A stretch of DNA of 64,000 nucleotides, taken from the NCBI GenBank assembly GCA_041391765.1, contig JAWKNJ010000019.1:1-64000 (forward strand), read 5' to 3'. Below, piece by piece: positions 7,077 through 14,816 of this stretch. The position numbers and the translations under genes are program-made. The stretch is from SHAN690 sp041391765 (lineage in GTDB: Bacteria > Bacteroidota > Bacteroidia > Flavobacteriales_G > Salibacteraceae). Position 1 is the stretch's first letter; every line of letters starts with the position of its first letter. The notes beneath the pieces were generated by a model. That model saw nothing but the letters and a program-made list of their open reading frames with translations. It was not told the DNA's origin and did no database searches.

Positions 7077-8030
7077 ATGAAAAACTTGGTTCTAAAAACC
7101 CAAAGCTTTGAATACCTCGAACACGGTTTTAGGGAGTGGCTCGACATCCTGGGCTACTGTGCGCAAGGCGTGTACAACATGCCCAACCAAGTCCGTGAGT
7201 TCCTTCACCACTTAGAAACGAACGGACTAAAAACTATCAACCAACTCGAACAAAAGCACATCAAAAACTATCACCGCTACCTGCAAAGCCGTCCCAACCT
7301 GAGGCGAGGCGGTGGCCTGAGCGACAAATACATCCTCATGCACATGCAAGCCGTGGCCAAGTTCATCGAATACCTACACCACAAAGGCATCAACCACTTA
7401 CCAACTCCCAGCTTGCAGATCAGCAGCCCACAACGCAAAGAAGTAACCGTACTCAGCACCGAAGAAATCCAAAGCCTTTTTGAAGCGGCCGCCAGCAAGC
7501 AAAGCAACCTTCCAGCCTCAAAACAAGAAGCACTGAACGCACGGGATAAAGCACTGCTGGCCGTGTTCTATAGTTGCGGACTGCGCAGAAATGAAGGCGC
7601 GCACCTGGAAACCCAAGACATCAACTTCGACACACGAATCCTCCATGTTCGTAAAGGAAAGAACTACAAAGAACGCTTTGTGCCGTTCGGCAAAACCAGC
7701 TCAAAGCAGTTGGAAAACTACGTGTTCGACCATCGGCCATTGCTCCTGAGAGGACGGAAAGAAAACGCCCTGTTCATATCGGCCAACGATGGCAAACCCA
7801 TGACAGGCACAGGACTTTATGGAAGGCTGAAAATGTTGCAAGTACAAAGCGAGAACCCCGAACTACAGCAGAAAACCATTGGACTGCACACACTGCGGCA
7901 CTCCATCGCAACACACCTTTTGGAAGCAGGAATGAGCCTGGAAAAAATCGCACGGTTCCTAGGCCATGCCACCATGGACAGCACGCAGATCTACACGCAC
8001 CTGGTCAAAAAGCAGCAGCATGACTCTTGA
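7077..8030 (+). CDS. Tyrosine recombinase/integrase (complete catalytic set)
   Basis: 317 aa. The N-terminal SAM-like core-binding domain (about 5-105) is followed by a catalytic domain with all expected residues: Arg in CGLRRNE (about 170), Lys in RKGKNYKER (about 195), HxxR in HTLRHS (about 271-274), His in FLGHA (about 297) and the nucleophile Tyr in IYTH (about 306). It resembles XerC/D-like recombinases of Bacteroidetes elements. The gene lies 5 bp after the ATPase and overlaps the second recombinase by 11 bp, so all three are likely made together. It should cut and rejoin DNA at short core sites. Confidence 0.9.
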   Translation: MKNLVLKTQSFEYLEHGFREWLDILGYCAQGVYNMPNQVREFLHHLETNGLKTINQLEQKHIKNYHRYLQSRPNLRRGGGLSDKYILMHMQAVAKFIEYLHHKGINHLPTPSLQISSPQRKEVTVLSTEEIQSLFEAAASKQSNLPASKQEALNARDKALLAVFYSCGLRRNEGAHLETQDINFDTRILHVRKGKNYKERFVPFGKTSSKQLENYVFDHRPLLLRGRKENALFISANDGKPMTGTGLYGRLKMLQVQSENPELQQKTIGLHTLRHSIATHLLEAGMSLEKIARFLGHATMDSTQIYTHLVKKQQHDS

Positions 8031-8955
8031 AAACTACCTGATCGGAAAAGGACTGAGCACAAGCACCGTAAAGCACTACACCAAACACACCATGGACTTT
8101 TTGGCTTGGCTGGATGGTCAAAACATCGAACCCGAAAACGTGATCAGCAGTGATGTGATGGCCTACATGAACCGACTGAAAAGAAAGGGCTTGGCCAACT
8201 TTACCCGTAGCATCCATCTGATCGTTTTAAAACACTTCTTTGATTACCAGATCGAGCACGGCCACCGGGAAAGCAATCCGACCCAACACATCAAAATCCG
8301 GGGCAGCAAACAGCGACACCTTTATCCCATCCTAAAACCGCACGAACTGGAAAGCCTTTATCAGGACTATGAAGTGCCAGACGAAGACGATCCACGCAAA
8401 AACCGCAACTGGTTCGAGTATTACAGACTAAGCCGACAGCGCAACAAAACCATCTTGGGGCTAATGATCTGGCAAGGCTTGACCACACCTGAAATCAACG
8501 GGCTAAGTATGAAAGATGTGAAGTTAAGGGAAGGAAAAATCTACATCGCAGGAAGCAGGAAAAGTGCAGAACGAACACTGGAGCTAAAGCCGCAACAGAT
8601 CATGGAGCTGATGGAATACCAACTCACCACACGGGCAGAACTGCTGAAACTGTGCGAAGAAGAAAACCAGCATTATTACATAACCGCACCACAGGCAGGG
8701 CAAAAAACCGCGAAAGGTGGAAACGCCCTGAACCTTTGGAAGCGGTTAAGCCAGGAGATCAAAAGGCAACATCCCGAGTTCATCAACTTCAAGCAAGTGC
8801 GAACCAGCGTGATCACTCACTGGCTGAGTCAACACAACTTGCGCAAAGTGCAATACATGGCCGGCCATAAATACGTGAGTACAACGGAAGGTTATCTAGT
8901 GAACCAAACCGAAGACCTACAGAAAGACATCGAGCAGTTCCATCCGATTGGGTGA
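8020..8955 (+). CDS. Second tyrosine recombinase, catalytically degenerate
   Basis: 311 aa from ATG 8020 (MTLENYLIGKG); a start further upstream would read antisense-like sequence. The fold matches tyrosine recombinases: core-binding domain, then QGLTTPEINGL (about 153-163) where active enzymes have GLRxxE, then KQVRTS (HxxR with Lys for His), MAGHKY and the GYL tyrosine. The box I arginine is therefore missing. It may be a structural or regulatory partner of the complete recombinase encoded just upstream, as in paired-recombinase transposons (Tn554, RIT elements). Whether it keeps any activity cannot be told from sequence. Confidence 0.8.
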   Translation: MTLENYLIGKGLSTSTVKHYTKHTMDFLAWLDGQNIEPENVISSDVMAYMNRLKRKGLANFTRSIHLIVLKHFFDYQIEHGHRESNPTQHIKIRGSKQRHLYPILKPHELESLYQDYEVPDEDDPRKNRNWFEYYRLSRQRNKTILGLMIWQGLTTPEINGLSMKDVKLREGKIYIAGSRKSAERTLELKPQQIMELMEYQLTTRAELLKLCEEENQHYYITAPQAGQKTAKGGNALNLWKRLSQEIKRQHPEFINFKQVRTSVITHWLSQHNLRKVQYMAGHKYVSTTEGYLVNQTEDLQKDIEQFHPIG

Positions 8956-8959
8956 ACTT

Positions 8960-8980
8960 GAGGTCACAAAATGTGACCTC
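8960..8980. promoter_or_regulatory. Perfect 9-3-9 inverted repeat upstream of the ORF6N gene
   Basis: GAGGTCACA-AAA-TGTGACCTC is a perfect dyad lying 16 bp before the -7 box of the ORF6N gene, over the expected -33 region, so an operator role is possible. A related dyad lies inside the ORF6N gene (9227-9247). Translated in frame the segment reads RSQNVTSKQH, close to SQNAIPSKQH in the ORF6N protein, so it may instead be a remnant of an older ORF6N gene. Confidence 0.55.
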
Positions 8981-8995
8981 CAAACAACATAAATC

Positions 8996-9003
8996 TAGTT
9001 TTG
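8996..9003 (+). promoter_or_regulatory. -7 box of the ORF6N gene
   Basis: TAGTTTTG matches TAnnTTTG, 17 nt before the ORF6N start codon. It gives the gene its own promoter downstream of the recombinase operon. Confidence 0.5.
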
Positions 9004-9020
9004 AAAACGAATAAGAAAGT

Positions 9021-9551
9021 ATGGGAGAAAAGAAAAGCATCCTGCCGGATGAACTGGTAATGAACAAAATCTACATGGTCAGAGGTCAAAAAGTGATGTT
9101 AGACCGTGACTTAGCGGAACTCTATGACGTAAAGGCGATCAGGCTGAGGGAACAAGTAAAACGCAATCAAGAGCGGTTCCCGGAAACCTTTATGTTCCAA
9201 CTGACAGAAGACGAAGTAGAAACCATGGTATCGCAAAATGCGATACCTTCCAAACAACACCTTGGAGGTGCTTTGCCCTATGTATTTACTGAACATGGAG
9301 TTCTACAACTTGCCAACGTTCTTAAAAGCGGTAGAGCGGCAGAAGTCAGTATCAAGATCGTGGAAGTCTTTGTAAAAATGCGCGAAATGATCCTGACCCA
9401 CAAAGACATCCTGTTGAAAGTGGAACAGATGGAAAAAACGGTTGCAGGTCAGGACGAGAAAATCGCAGCCATTTTTGAGTATCTAAAGCAGTTCATCAAA
9501 GATCAGGAAACACCACGACCTGAAATAGGCTACAAAAGATCGAGCAAGTAA
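9021..9551 (+). CDS. ORF6N (KilA-N superfamily) domain protein
   Basis: 176 aa. The ORF6N domain covers about residues 10-105, with the hallmark segments VMLDRDLAELYDV, LREQVKRNQERFPETFMF and LPYVFTEHGVLQLANVL. The tail (about 125-165) is a charged coiled coil. Family members are putative DNA-binding proteins encoded by phages and mobile elements. The coding sequence contains the perfect dyad GGTATCGCA-AAA-TGCGATACC at 9227-9247. The last 240 bp belong to the long direct repeat and match the truncated gene at the window's left edge. Confidence 0.85.
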   Translation: MGEKKSILPDELVMNKIYMVRGQKVMLDRDLAELYDVKAIRLREQVKRNQERFPETFMFQLTEDEVETMVSQNAIPSKQHLGGALPYVFTEHGVLQLANVLKSGRAAEVSIKIVEVFVKMREMILTHKDILLKVEQMEKTVAGQDEKIAAIFEYLKQFIKDQETPRPEIGYKRSSK

Positions 9552-9752
9552 GGCCCACCTAAGCCACCGCACGCTGCGCCCTTGCGGGTGGCTGATCACA
9601 CTTTTTGCATCAACGCACAAGCAGCACATGGCCATCCTCGCACTCCGACAAGCTCCGTGACTGCGGTGTCCAAGAGCTGCGCCAACACGCAAGGCAAAAA
9701 GAGGGGCACTCCAATCGCTCACACATGTGCCCTTGTGCCAGCCACCAACTAC

Positions 9753-9844
9753 GGGAAGCATATTTAAACATAATGTGCTCTTATAGCCCTGCGCTGAAGC
9801 TTCGGGAACTATAAGCCCATTATGTAAAATAGCCGCAGCTTCCC
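9753..9844. repeat. Long nested imperfect palindrome, copy 2
   Basis: Exact duplicate of the palindrome at 444-535: outer GGGAAGC/GCTTCCC, middle ACATAATG...TTATAG with CTATAAG...CATTATGT, and a GAAGCTTC centre. It lies 200 bp downstream of the ORF6N stop. The stretch 9552-10140 around it (589 bp) has no credible gene. Confidence 0.6.
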
Positions 9845-9964
9845 AACGCGCACCGAAAACCCCCGACCACCCACCCCGAGGAAATGAACATCAAAACGCT
9901 ATTAGTTGACGAAAAAATGTTGAGACTACGTGGAAAACTAATACAAGAAAAAACGTCCCTAAAG

Positions 9965-9972
9965 TACCTTTG
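9965..9972 (+). promoter_or_regulatory. -7 box (TACCTTTG), copy 2
   Basis: Same TAnnTTTG match as at 657-664, upstream of the second copy of the 56-aa ORF. Confidence 0.35.
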
Positions 9973-10140
9973 TAGAAATACAAAAGCCAGACGGGAACTG
10001 TGTCCTCATCTGACTTGGAGTGTTAAATACATTAACGTGTGAGACCGCAAATGTATCAATGCTCCTCAAACAAAAAGTCCGGCACAGAACGGGGAAAACT
10101 CTAACCTCGGCATGAAAGAGTTGAGCAAATACTAATAAGT

Positions 10141-10311
10141 ATGGCCAAGAATGGTACTCCAGGAGATGGTCACAGAAATGGTATGGTCAGAGAACGTTCA
10201 CAGTTCCAGCATCCTAACGGACACTGGTACAAACGCGATACAGAAACTGGTCAGATCATTGATGTGAACCAAAACGGTAATCCTCACAAAGGCGTGAGGA
10301 GAGAACGGTAA
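10141..10311 (+). CDS. Small conserved basic protein (56 aa), copy 2
   Basis: Identical protein to the one encoded at 835-1005, with the same downstream terminator. Neighbouring non-coding DNA has gained or lost bases between copies while this ORF has not, which mildly supports it being a real gene. Confidence 0.6.
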   Translation: MAKNGTPGDGHRNGMVRERSQFQHPNGHWYKRDTETGQIIDVNQNGNPHKGVRRER

Positions 10312-10314
10312 AGC

Positions 10315-10338
10315 GAGGGGCTTCGGCCCCTTCTTTTT
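10315..10338 (+). terminator. Rho-independent terminator, copy 2
   Basis: GGGGC-TTCG-GCCCC hairpin followed by a T tract one base shorter than in copy 1. Confidence 0.8.
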
Positions 10339-10612
10339 ATCACAAATCTGTTTGGCTCTATAGTAGCACGCCAAACAGACGGACATAGCGACCGCAATCT
10401 TCCGCGCGGATGATGCCTAAGCATCTCAATCAAACCCCGTTGCCGCTTGGATACTCAATCCTGATCGAAAAGCCGCACAGATCAGCCCACATCCAAAGCT
10501 TGTCAATCAGTATCGAGTGCCGATGATTTTTAAATTTTAGCAAACCTTGCGAGATGGTGCTCGAAAACGAAAGCTGACCGTTATACATCTATATGGACAA
10601 ACACTTTTTACA

Positions 10613-10816
10613 ATGAACAAAATCGAAAAACTCAAACTAGAGATAGCAGAAGCAGAGCGTGAACTAAACAAGGCCAAGAATCGCATTGCTGAGGAAGCAT
10701 CACCCTTCTTTGATAAACGTTACTTGGATGACGCCAACAACAAAGCAAGGAAGTTGGAACGCCTACAACAACAACTGAGAGACCTAGAAGAATCGGACTC
10801 TAAAAAAGTGAAGTAA
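10613..10816 (+). CDS. Small coiled-coil protein (67 aa), copy 2
   Basis: Identical to the product of 1308-1511 (MNKIEKLKLEIAEAE...). Charged, helix-forming, no export signal, function unknown. Confidence 0.55.
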   Translation: MNKIEKLKLEIAEAERELNKAKNRIAEEASPFFDKRYLDDANNKARKLERLQQQLRDLEESDSKKVK

Positions 10817-11692
10817 TGGCGTTGATCCTGTGGCCGCATTGCTTCTCTTTTTTGAGTAGGCAACCGAAGGGCGGCAGTCTTAGCAGGAAAAAGAGCCTTC
10901 AGCTAAACGGCTGGACGAAGGTCGTGGAGCTTTAGCGTAACGATCCGCACGGCCAAGCATCGCGAGCCGCCTGCGAGTGGAGCAAGGGGCAGCCAGCAAA
11001 GCACGTAAGGGCGACTGGCGGTTCTGTTTTACACAAGGCCATCCGCTCTGCCGAAGGCTATTAATCAACAGATCGGCCGCAGCCCGAAGCGACCCGCAGG
11101 CGAGCAAAACCAGAAAGCAGCGCCCGGAATGGTTGCTGCTGAACGAAACGGAGCTTTAGCGAAGTGAAGAAAGGCGGCAAACAGAACGGCATCAGCTGCA
11201 GTGACGTTGACGAACTGAGCTGCAAGCAGCATGACAGCCTTTTAACCCGAAGGGCAACATGGCGGCCTGAAACTCCTTTGAAATAAACACTGAAAGGCGG
11301 CTGTGTTGGGCTGGCGTGATGCTTTGCCGAAGAAGGAAACGGAACACCGCTTTCCTGCTCTTCAATTACCCAAATCAATTTACACAGTATGTGAAAAAAC
11401 AACACACCATATGCTCAAAAATCCGACATGAAATCGCTTGTCCTTTTTACCTCACACTTTTTGCAGAGCTTCGAAATGTAGTCATATCAAGGCTTACAGA
11501 AGCACGGCTGTCAAAAAGTGAAACATGAATCAAAGTTGAGCACTTATAGAAGAACTTTTTATCTGAAGTGAAAAAACAAAACCTGAAAATGGGATATAAC
11601 ACTAGAAAGGAACACTTGAAAAAGTGAAAAAAAGTTGCTCAAAACGAGTGTTTTGGGAAATACGAGACTATTTATAATAAAGGAGGTGAAGT
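10817..11692. other. Long non-coding stretch in the repeat unit, copy 2
   Basis: 876 bp, counterpart of 1512-2395. No gene supported. Most of the indels between the two repeat copies fall in this stretch or in the stretch before the 56-aa ORF. Confidence 0.4.
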
Positions 11693-11845
11693 ATGTTTAA
11701 GATTAAGAAAATAGAAGGTATCGAGTTTAACCCACCGTGGTGGTTGGTTGTGTTAATACTGTGTCTCATCTACTGTTTGTTTAGTGGAGATGGTGTAGTT
11801 TTTATCGAGTTGGTAAAAGCCATTGCTCAGAGTCAGATTAAGTGA
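11693..11845 (+). CDS. Small membrane peptide upstream of the RHS ORF (50 aa), copy 2
   Basis: Identical to 2396-2548: strong AAAGGAGGTG ribosome site, one membrane segment, and a TGA stop in frame with the following RHS ORF. Confidence 0.6.
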   Translation: MFKIKKIEGIEFNPPWWLVVLILCLIYCLFSGDGVVFIELVKAIAQSQIK

Positions 11846-11872
11846 GACTGTTGTACATTGCAACCTATCAAA

Positions 11873-12817
11873 ATGGGCTGTAGAAAACTCACATATTACC
11901 GCAAGGAGGAACTAGGCGAAATGCCCTTTTGCTGTTGGGAGATAGAGACGAATCGGGAAGCAGGAAAGGAAAAACGCATATCCGAATACCGCTTCGGCTT
12001 TAACGGTCAAGAACGGGATGACGAAGTGAAAGGAACCGGAAACTCTTATGACTTTGGAGCGAGGATTTATGATCCTAGGCTAGGCCGTTGGTTGAGCTTG
12101 GATCCATTACAGGCTAAGTTTCCGAGTATGAGTCCATATAATTTCGTTGGAAATATGCCTACCATAGCGGTGGATCCAGATGGACGTGATATATTTCTTG
12201 TTATTGCAAAAAGTACTCAATCAAGTGCCGAACTTCAGGTGCAGCATTTTGAGACGATAATAAATTATCTGAATAGTACTGAAAAAGGGGCTGAGCTTTT
12301 GTCAGATTATATGAACAATCCAGATAAGAACTTATATTTCATGTTTGACGACAATACAACAGACCTAGATCAAACCAGTCGTCAAAGGAACTCACAGGGA
12401 GAGATAGCGACTGGAGTTATAAATATTGGGGGAAGTACATACCTAGATGGTAATGAAGGAGGGGTTCAGGCGTTTAATGGAATCTTGATACAGAATGCTG
12501 ATGGAGAAAATCAGTTTATCGAGCTATCCTCCAAGGATTTTGCAGGTGATGACATTGAGGTTTGGGAGGTAAAAAAGGCCGCCAAGGGAATGGGGCATGG
12601 CATTGGGGCGCATGCTAACAATCCAGATATGACTTCAGAGGGTTCTCATGAAAAATGGGGGCAGACTGAATACACGCATCCTAAGGAAAATGGAACAGGG
12701 GCAGCCAAAGAACTGAATGATCAGATTAACAATCTTAAACCGTCAGAAGTTAAAAATGATATTAAACTTAAGTCCAGTGATTCTGATCGACAATATAAAG
12801 CTGAGAAGTCCAATTAA
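11873..12817 (+). CDS. Orphan RHS-core protein with unrecognised C-terminal tip (candidate toxin B)
   Basis: ATG 11873 gives the same MGCRKLTYY start as the first RHS ORF. The core (YRFGFNGQERDDEVKG, GARIYDPRLGRWLSLDPL, DPDGRDIF) is homologous but diverged at DNA level. The tip (about residues 110-314) is unrelated to tip A. It is rich in Asp and Asn, with a His/Gly-rich segment (KGMGHGIGAHANNPD, then SHEKWGQTEYTHP) that might bind metal or form an active site. I do not recognise the fold. The downstream ORF overlaps its end. A toxin role is inferred from the RHS architecture alone. Confidence 0.7.
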   Translation: MGCRKLTYYRKEELGEMPFCCWEIETNREAGKEKRISEYRFGFNGQERDDEVKGTGNSYDFGARIYDPRLGRWLSLDPLQAKFPSMSPYNFVGNMPTIAVDPDGRDIFLVIAKSTQSSAELQVQHFETIINYLNSTEKGAELLSDYMNNPDKNLYFMFDDNTTDLDQTSRQRNSQGEIATGVINIGGSTYLDGNEGGVQAFNGILIQNADGENQFIELSSKDFAGDDIEVWEVKKAAKGMGHGIGAHANNPDMTSEGSHEKWGQTEYTHPKENGTGAAKELNDQINNLKPSEVKNDIKLKSSDSDRQYKAEKSN

Positions 12818-13370
12818 TTTTCTTCGTTGCGTTATAATAGTTGCTGTTTTCTTAGCTTCAAATCATTGTAGTTCTCAGCGACTAGCATATGGGTTAAAAT
12901 TGGAAAAAGTTCAAAGCGAGATTGCAACAATATTAACTGATTATGACAGTGTACTTTTATTTAACGTTTCGAGTTATTATAAACCGAGTAATTTGTTGTG
13001 CGGCACAATCATTAAAGATCATGGAATAGAATACCTGACTATTGAAATGGTGGAGGATACATTTTCATTCTATGATATGAAGGTTATGTCGGTAAAGACT
13101 TCATACTGTGAATCTTGTGCTGTTCCTAACTTATCAGAGATTGAGTCGATTCGTGACGATTCCTTAAATTATCAAGGCTTTGATTCCAATGGTCTGAAAA
13201 CTGAGACTTCAGATCGCGAGATTTGGTCAATATTGATATGGAAGAATCGCGAATTACTGCTAAAACAATCATACAATCCGGTTGAACTACAAAGTCTTTA
13301 CCCTACGAGGGATAGGCAAATATTTGTTGATTTAATAAACAGTTACAGATCTCTTTTGAGCGGGAAGTGA
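12756..13370 (+). CDS. Exported protein, candidate immunity protein for tip B
   Basis: About 204 aa from ATG 12756; an upstream ATG at 12717 is also in frame. It overlaps the end of the RHS tip gene in another frame. It has a hydrophobic export segment (FLRCVIIVAVFLASNHC) followed by SSQ, so it is likely secreted or membrane-anchored; the cysteine context is not a clear lipobox. The body has no family I recognise. It lies outside the duplicated block, as does the lipoprotein after tip A, so each tip carries its own downstream exported protein. The start is uncertain because of the overlap. Confidence 0.6.
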   Translation: MILNLSPVILIDNIKLRSPINFLRCVIIVAVFLASNHCSSQRLAYGLKLEKVQSEIATILTDYDSVLLFNVSSYYKPSNLLCGTIIKDHGIEYLTIEMVEDTFSFYDMKVMSVKTSYCESCAVPNLSEIESIRDDSLNYQGFDSNGLKTETSDREIWSILIWKNRELLLKQSYNPVELQSLYPTRDRQIFVDLINSYRSLLSGK

Positions 13371-13492
13371 GCCGTGAGTTCGAAACCCTATAGGGACATG
13401 GGAAAAGATGCGGCACTCCATCCCAACCTGCTTGCCCACCCCTCGCGCGCGGCTGAGCCGCGAGTGAGCTGTAAAAGAAAACGAAGCCCCCC

Positions 13493-13938
13493 CGCTAGCG
13501 CGGACATGTTGTCCGAGCGGTTATAAAATAGAAAGCCCCGCTAGCGCGGACGTGTCGACAGGAGGCTTTCCCGCTAGCGCGGACTTGCAGTCCGTGCGGC
13601 TTCGCTTCTCACGCGTTTTTTCTTTTCATCCTTTTCACATCTTCTTAAAAGAACCCTACTTGGTATTGAATTAGTTAAGAGTTGGTCACGGACGATACGT
13701 CCGTGCTAGCGAGCAATAAAATGAGCCCCCGCTAACGCGGACATGTTGTCCGTGCTGCTTTGCTTTTCATGCGTTTTTTCTTTTTATCCTTTTCACATCT
13801 CCTTAAAAGAACACTACTTGGTATTGAATTATTTAAGAGTTGGTCACGGACTAGAAGTCCGCGCCACCATTACACCGCTAGCGCGGACTTGTAGTCCGTG
13901 CGGCTTTGTTTTATACCCCCCGCTAGCGCGCACATGTC
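13493..13938. repeat. Cluster of REP-like palindromes, left of the transposase
   Basis: Eight REP-like elements built on CCGCTAGCGCGGAC-nnnnn-GTCCGTGCGG: about 13493-13520, 13539-13560 (degenerate), 13571-13599, 13687-13711 (reverse), 13730-13758, 13845-13865 (reverse), 13875-13903 and 13919-13938 (partial). Two of the spacers share about 87 bp of direct repeat (13604-13690 and 13764-13850), so a composite unit of about 160 bp was duplicated. The 13371-13492 lead-in also holds a GC-rich hairpin (GGCTGAGCC). No gene in this stretch. Confidence 0.85.
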
Positions 13939-13957
13939 ATTTTACTATGTTTACTAA

Positions 13958-14527
13958 ATGTCTGACAAATACAAGGCTGTAGATGATGACAATGCGCATT
14001 TCGTGACAATCACCGTAGTGGATTGGATAGACCTATTTACGAGAAATAGCCTGCGAAACGTGGTCATAGATTCACTGAAATATTGTCGCGAGCATAAAGG
14101 ACTTGAAATTTATGGGTGGTGCCTAATGTCCAGCCACCTGCACATGATTTGCAAAGCTGCAGAGGGATATAAACTTAGCGACATCATACGCGACTTTAAG
14201 ACACATACCAGCAAAAAGATCATTGAAACAATCATCAACAAGCCGGAAAGCAGGCGCGAATGGTTGCTCGAAGCATTTTCGAAAGCCTGTGAACACCTGA
14301 AAAGAGATCAAAAATTTAAGGTTTGGCAAAACGGCTATCACGCAGAGGAAATCAGAACAAATGCATTTCTCACATCAAAACTTGACTACATTCATCAAAA
14401 TCCGGTTAAAGACGGATTAGTTGAATCGCCTGAAGATTATATGTTTAGTTCGGCAAGGAATTATTCGGAGCGCAGTTCATTGTTGGAAATTGACGTGGTT
14501 TCAAGGCAATGGAAAACAATAACGTGA
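13958..14527 (+). CDS. REP-associated tyrosine transposase (RAYT, Y1/HUH family)
   Basis: 189 aa. The HUH metal motif is in MSSHLHMI and the family signature YIHQNPVKDGLVESPEDY is followed by FSSARNY. These are features of IS200-like Y1 transposases of the TnpA-REP branch, single-strand nucleases that act on REP hairpins. The length is somewhat short, and the N-terminus (NAHFVTITVVDW) lacks the usual preceding Y/H-rich segment, but the core is present. REP-like palindromes sit on both sides, the normal genomic setting. The last 20 or so coding bases are repeated with an adjoining REP at 14592. Confidence 0.85.
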   Translation: MSDKYKAVDDDNAHFVTITVVDWIDLFTRNSLRNVVIDSLKYCREHKGLEIYGWCLMSSHLHMICKAAEGYKLSDIIRDFKTHTSKKIIETIINKPESRREWLLEAFSKACEHLKRDQKFKVWQNGYHAEEIRTNAFLTSKLDYIHQNPVKDGLVESPEDYMFSSARNYSERSSLLEIDVVSRQWKTIT

Positions 14528-14530
14528 GGC

Positions 14531-14721
14531 GCACGGACAGCATGTCCGCACGAGCAGCTGAGCAGCACGGACATCATGTCCGCGCAGGCATTGGTTTCAA
14601 GGCAATGGAAAACTATAAGGAGTGCCGCACGGACTTCAAGTCCGCGCTAGCGGCAACATTTCCACGCGAGCGCGGTGTCAGTGCTACCAATACACTGCTG
14701 GCGCGGACGTATCGTCCGTGC
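14531..14721. repeat. Cluster of REP-like palindromes, right of the transposase
   Basis: Four elements: about 14531-14552, 14565-14585, 14624-14654 (full form, GCCGCACGGACTTCAAGTCC...) and 14697-14721. Most are in the opposite orientation to the left cluster. GGTTTCAAGGCAATGGAAAAC from the transposase 3' end (14497) is repeated at 14592, showing that gene tail plus REP was copied as a unit. The small ORF crossing this area is an artefact of REP sequence. Confidence 0.8.
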
Positions 14722-14816
14722 AATCGAGTTAGCATAAAAACTAGCCAAATTGCTAGTTGCCTACATTGCATCGTGCAGTACTTTAGAGCGCTAAAATTTT
14801 CGGAGTGAGGAAGTTG

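Larger units (their letters stand above)
9311..11993. repeat. Long direct repeat, right copy
   Basis: Right copy of the block at 1-2696, thirteen bases shorter through twelve small indels. It runs from within the ORF6N gene to the start of the second RHS core ORF. The left limit given here is set by the window edge, not by the end of homology, so the repeat may reach further left into the ORF6N gene and recombinase genes. Confidence 0.95.

Noticed and set aside
14509..14808. 99-aa frame after the RAYT gene
   Set aside because: It is made of REP palindromes and the duplicated transposase tail; composition and context show no real protein.
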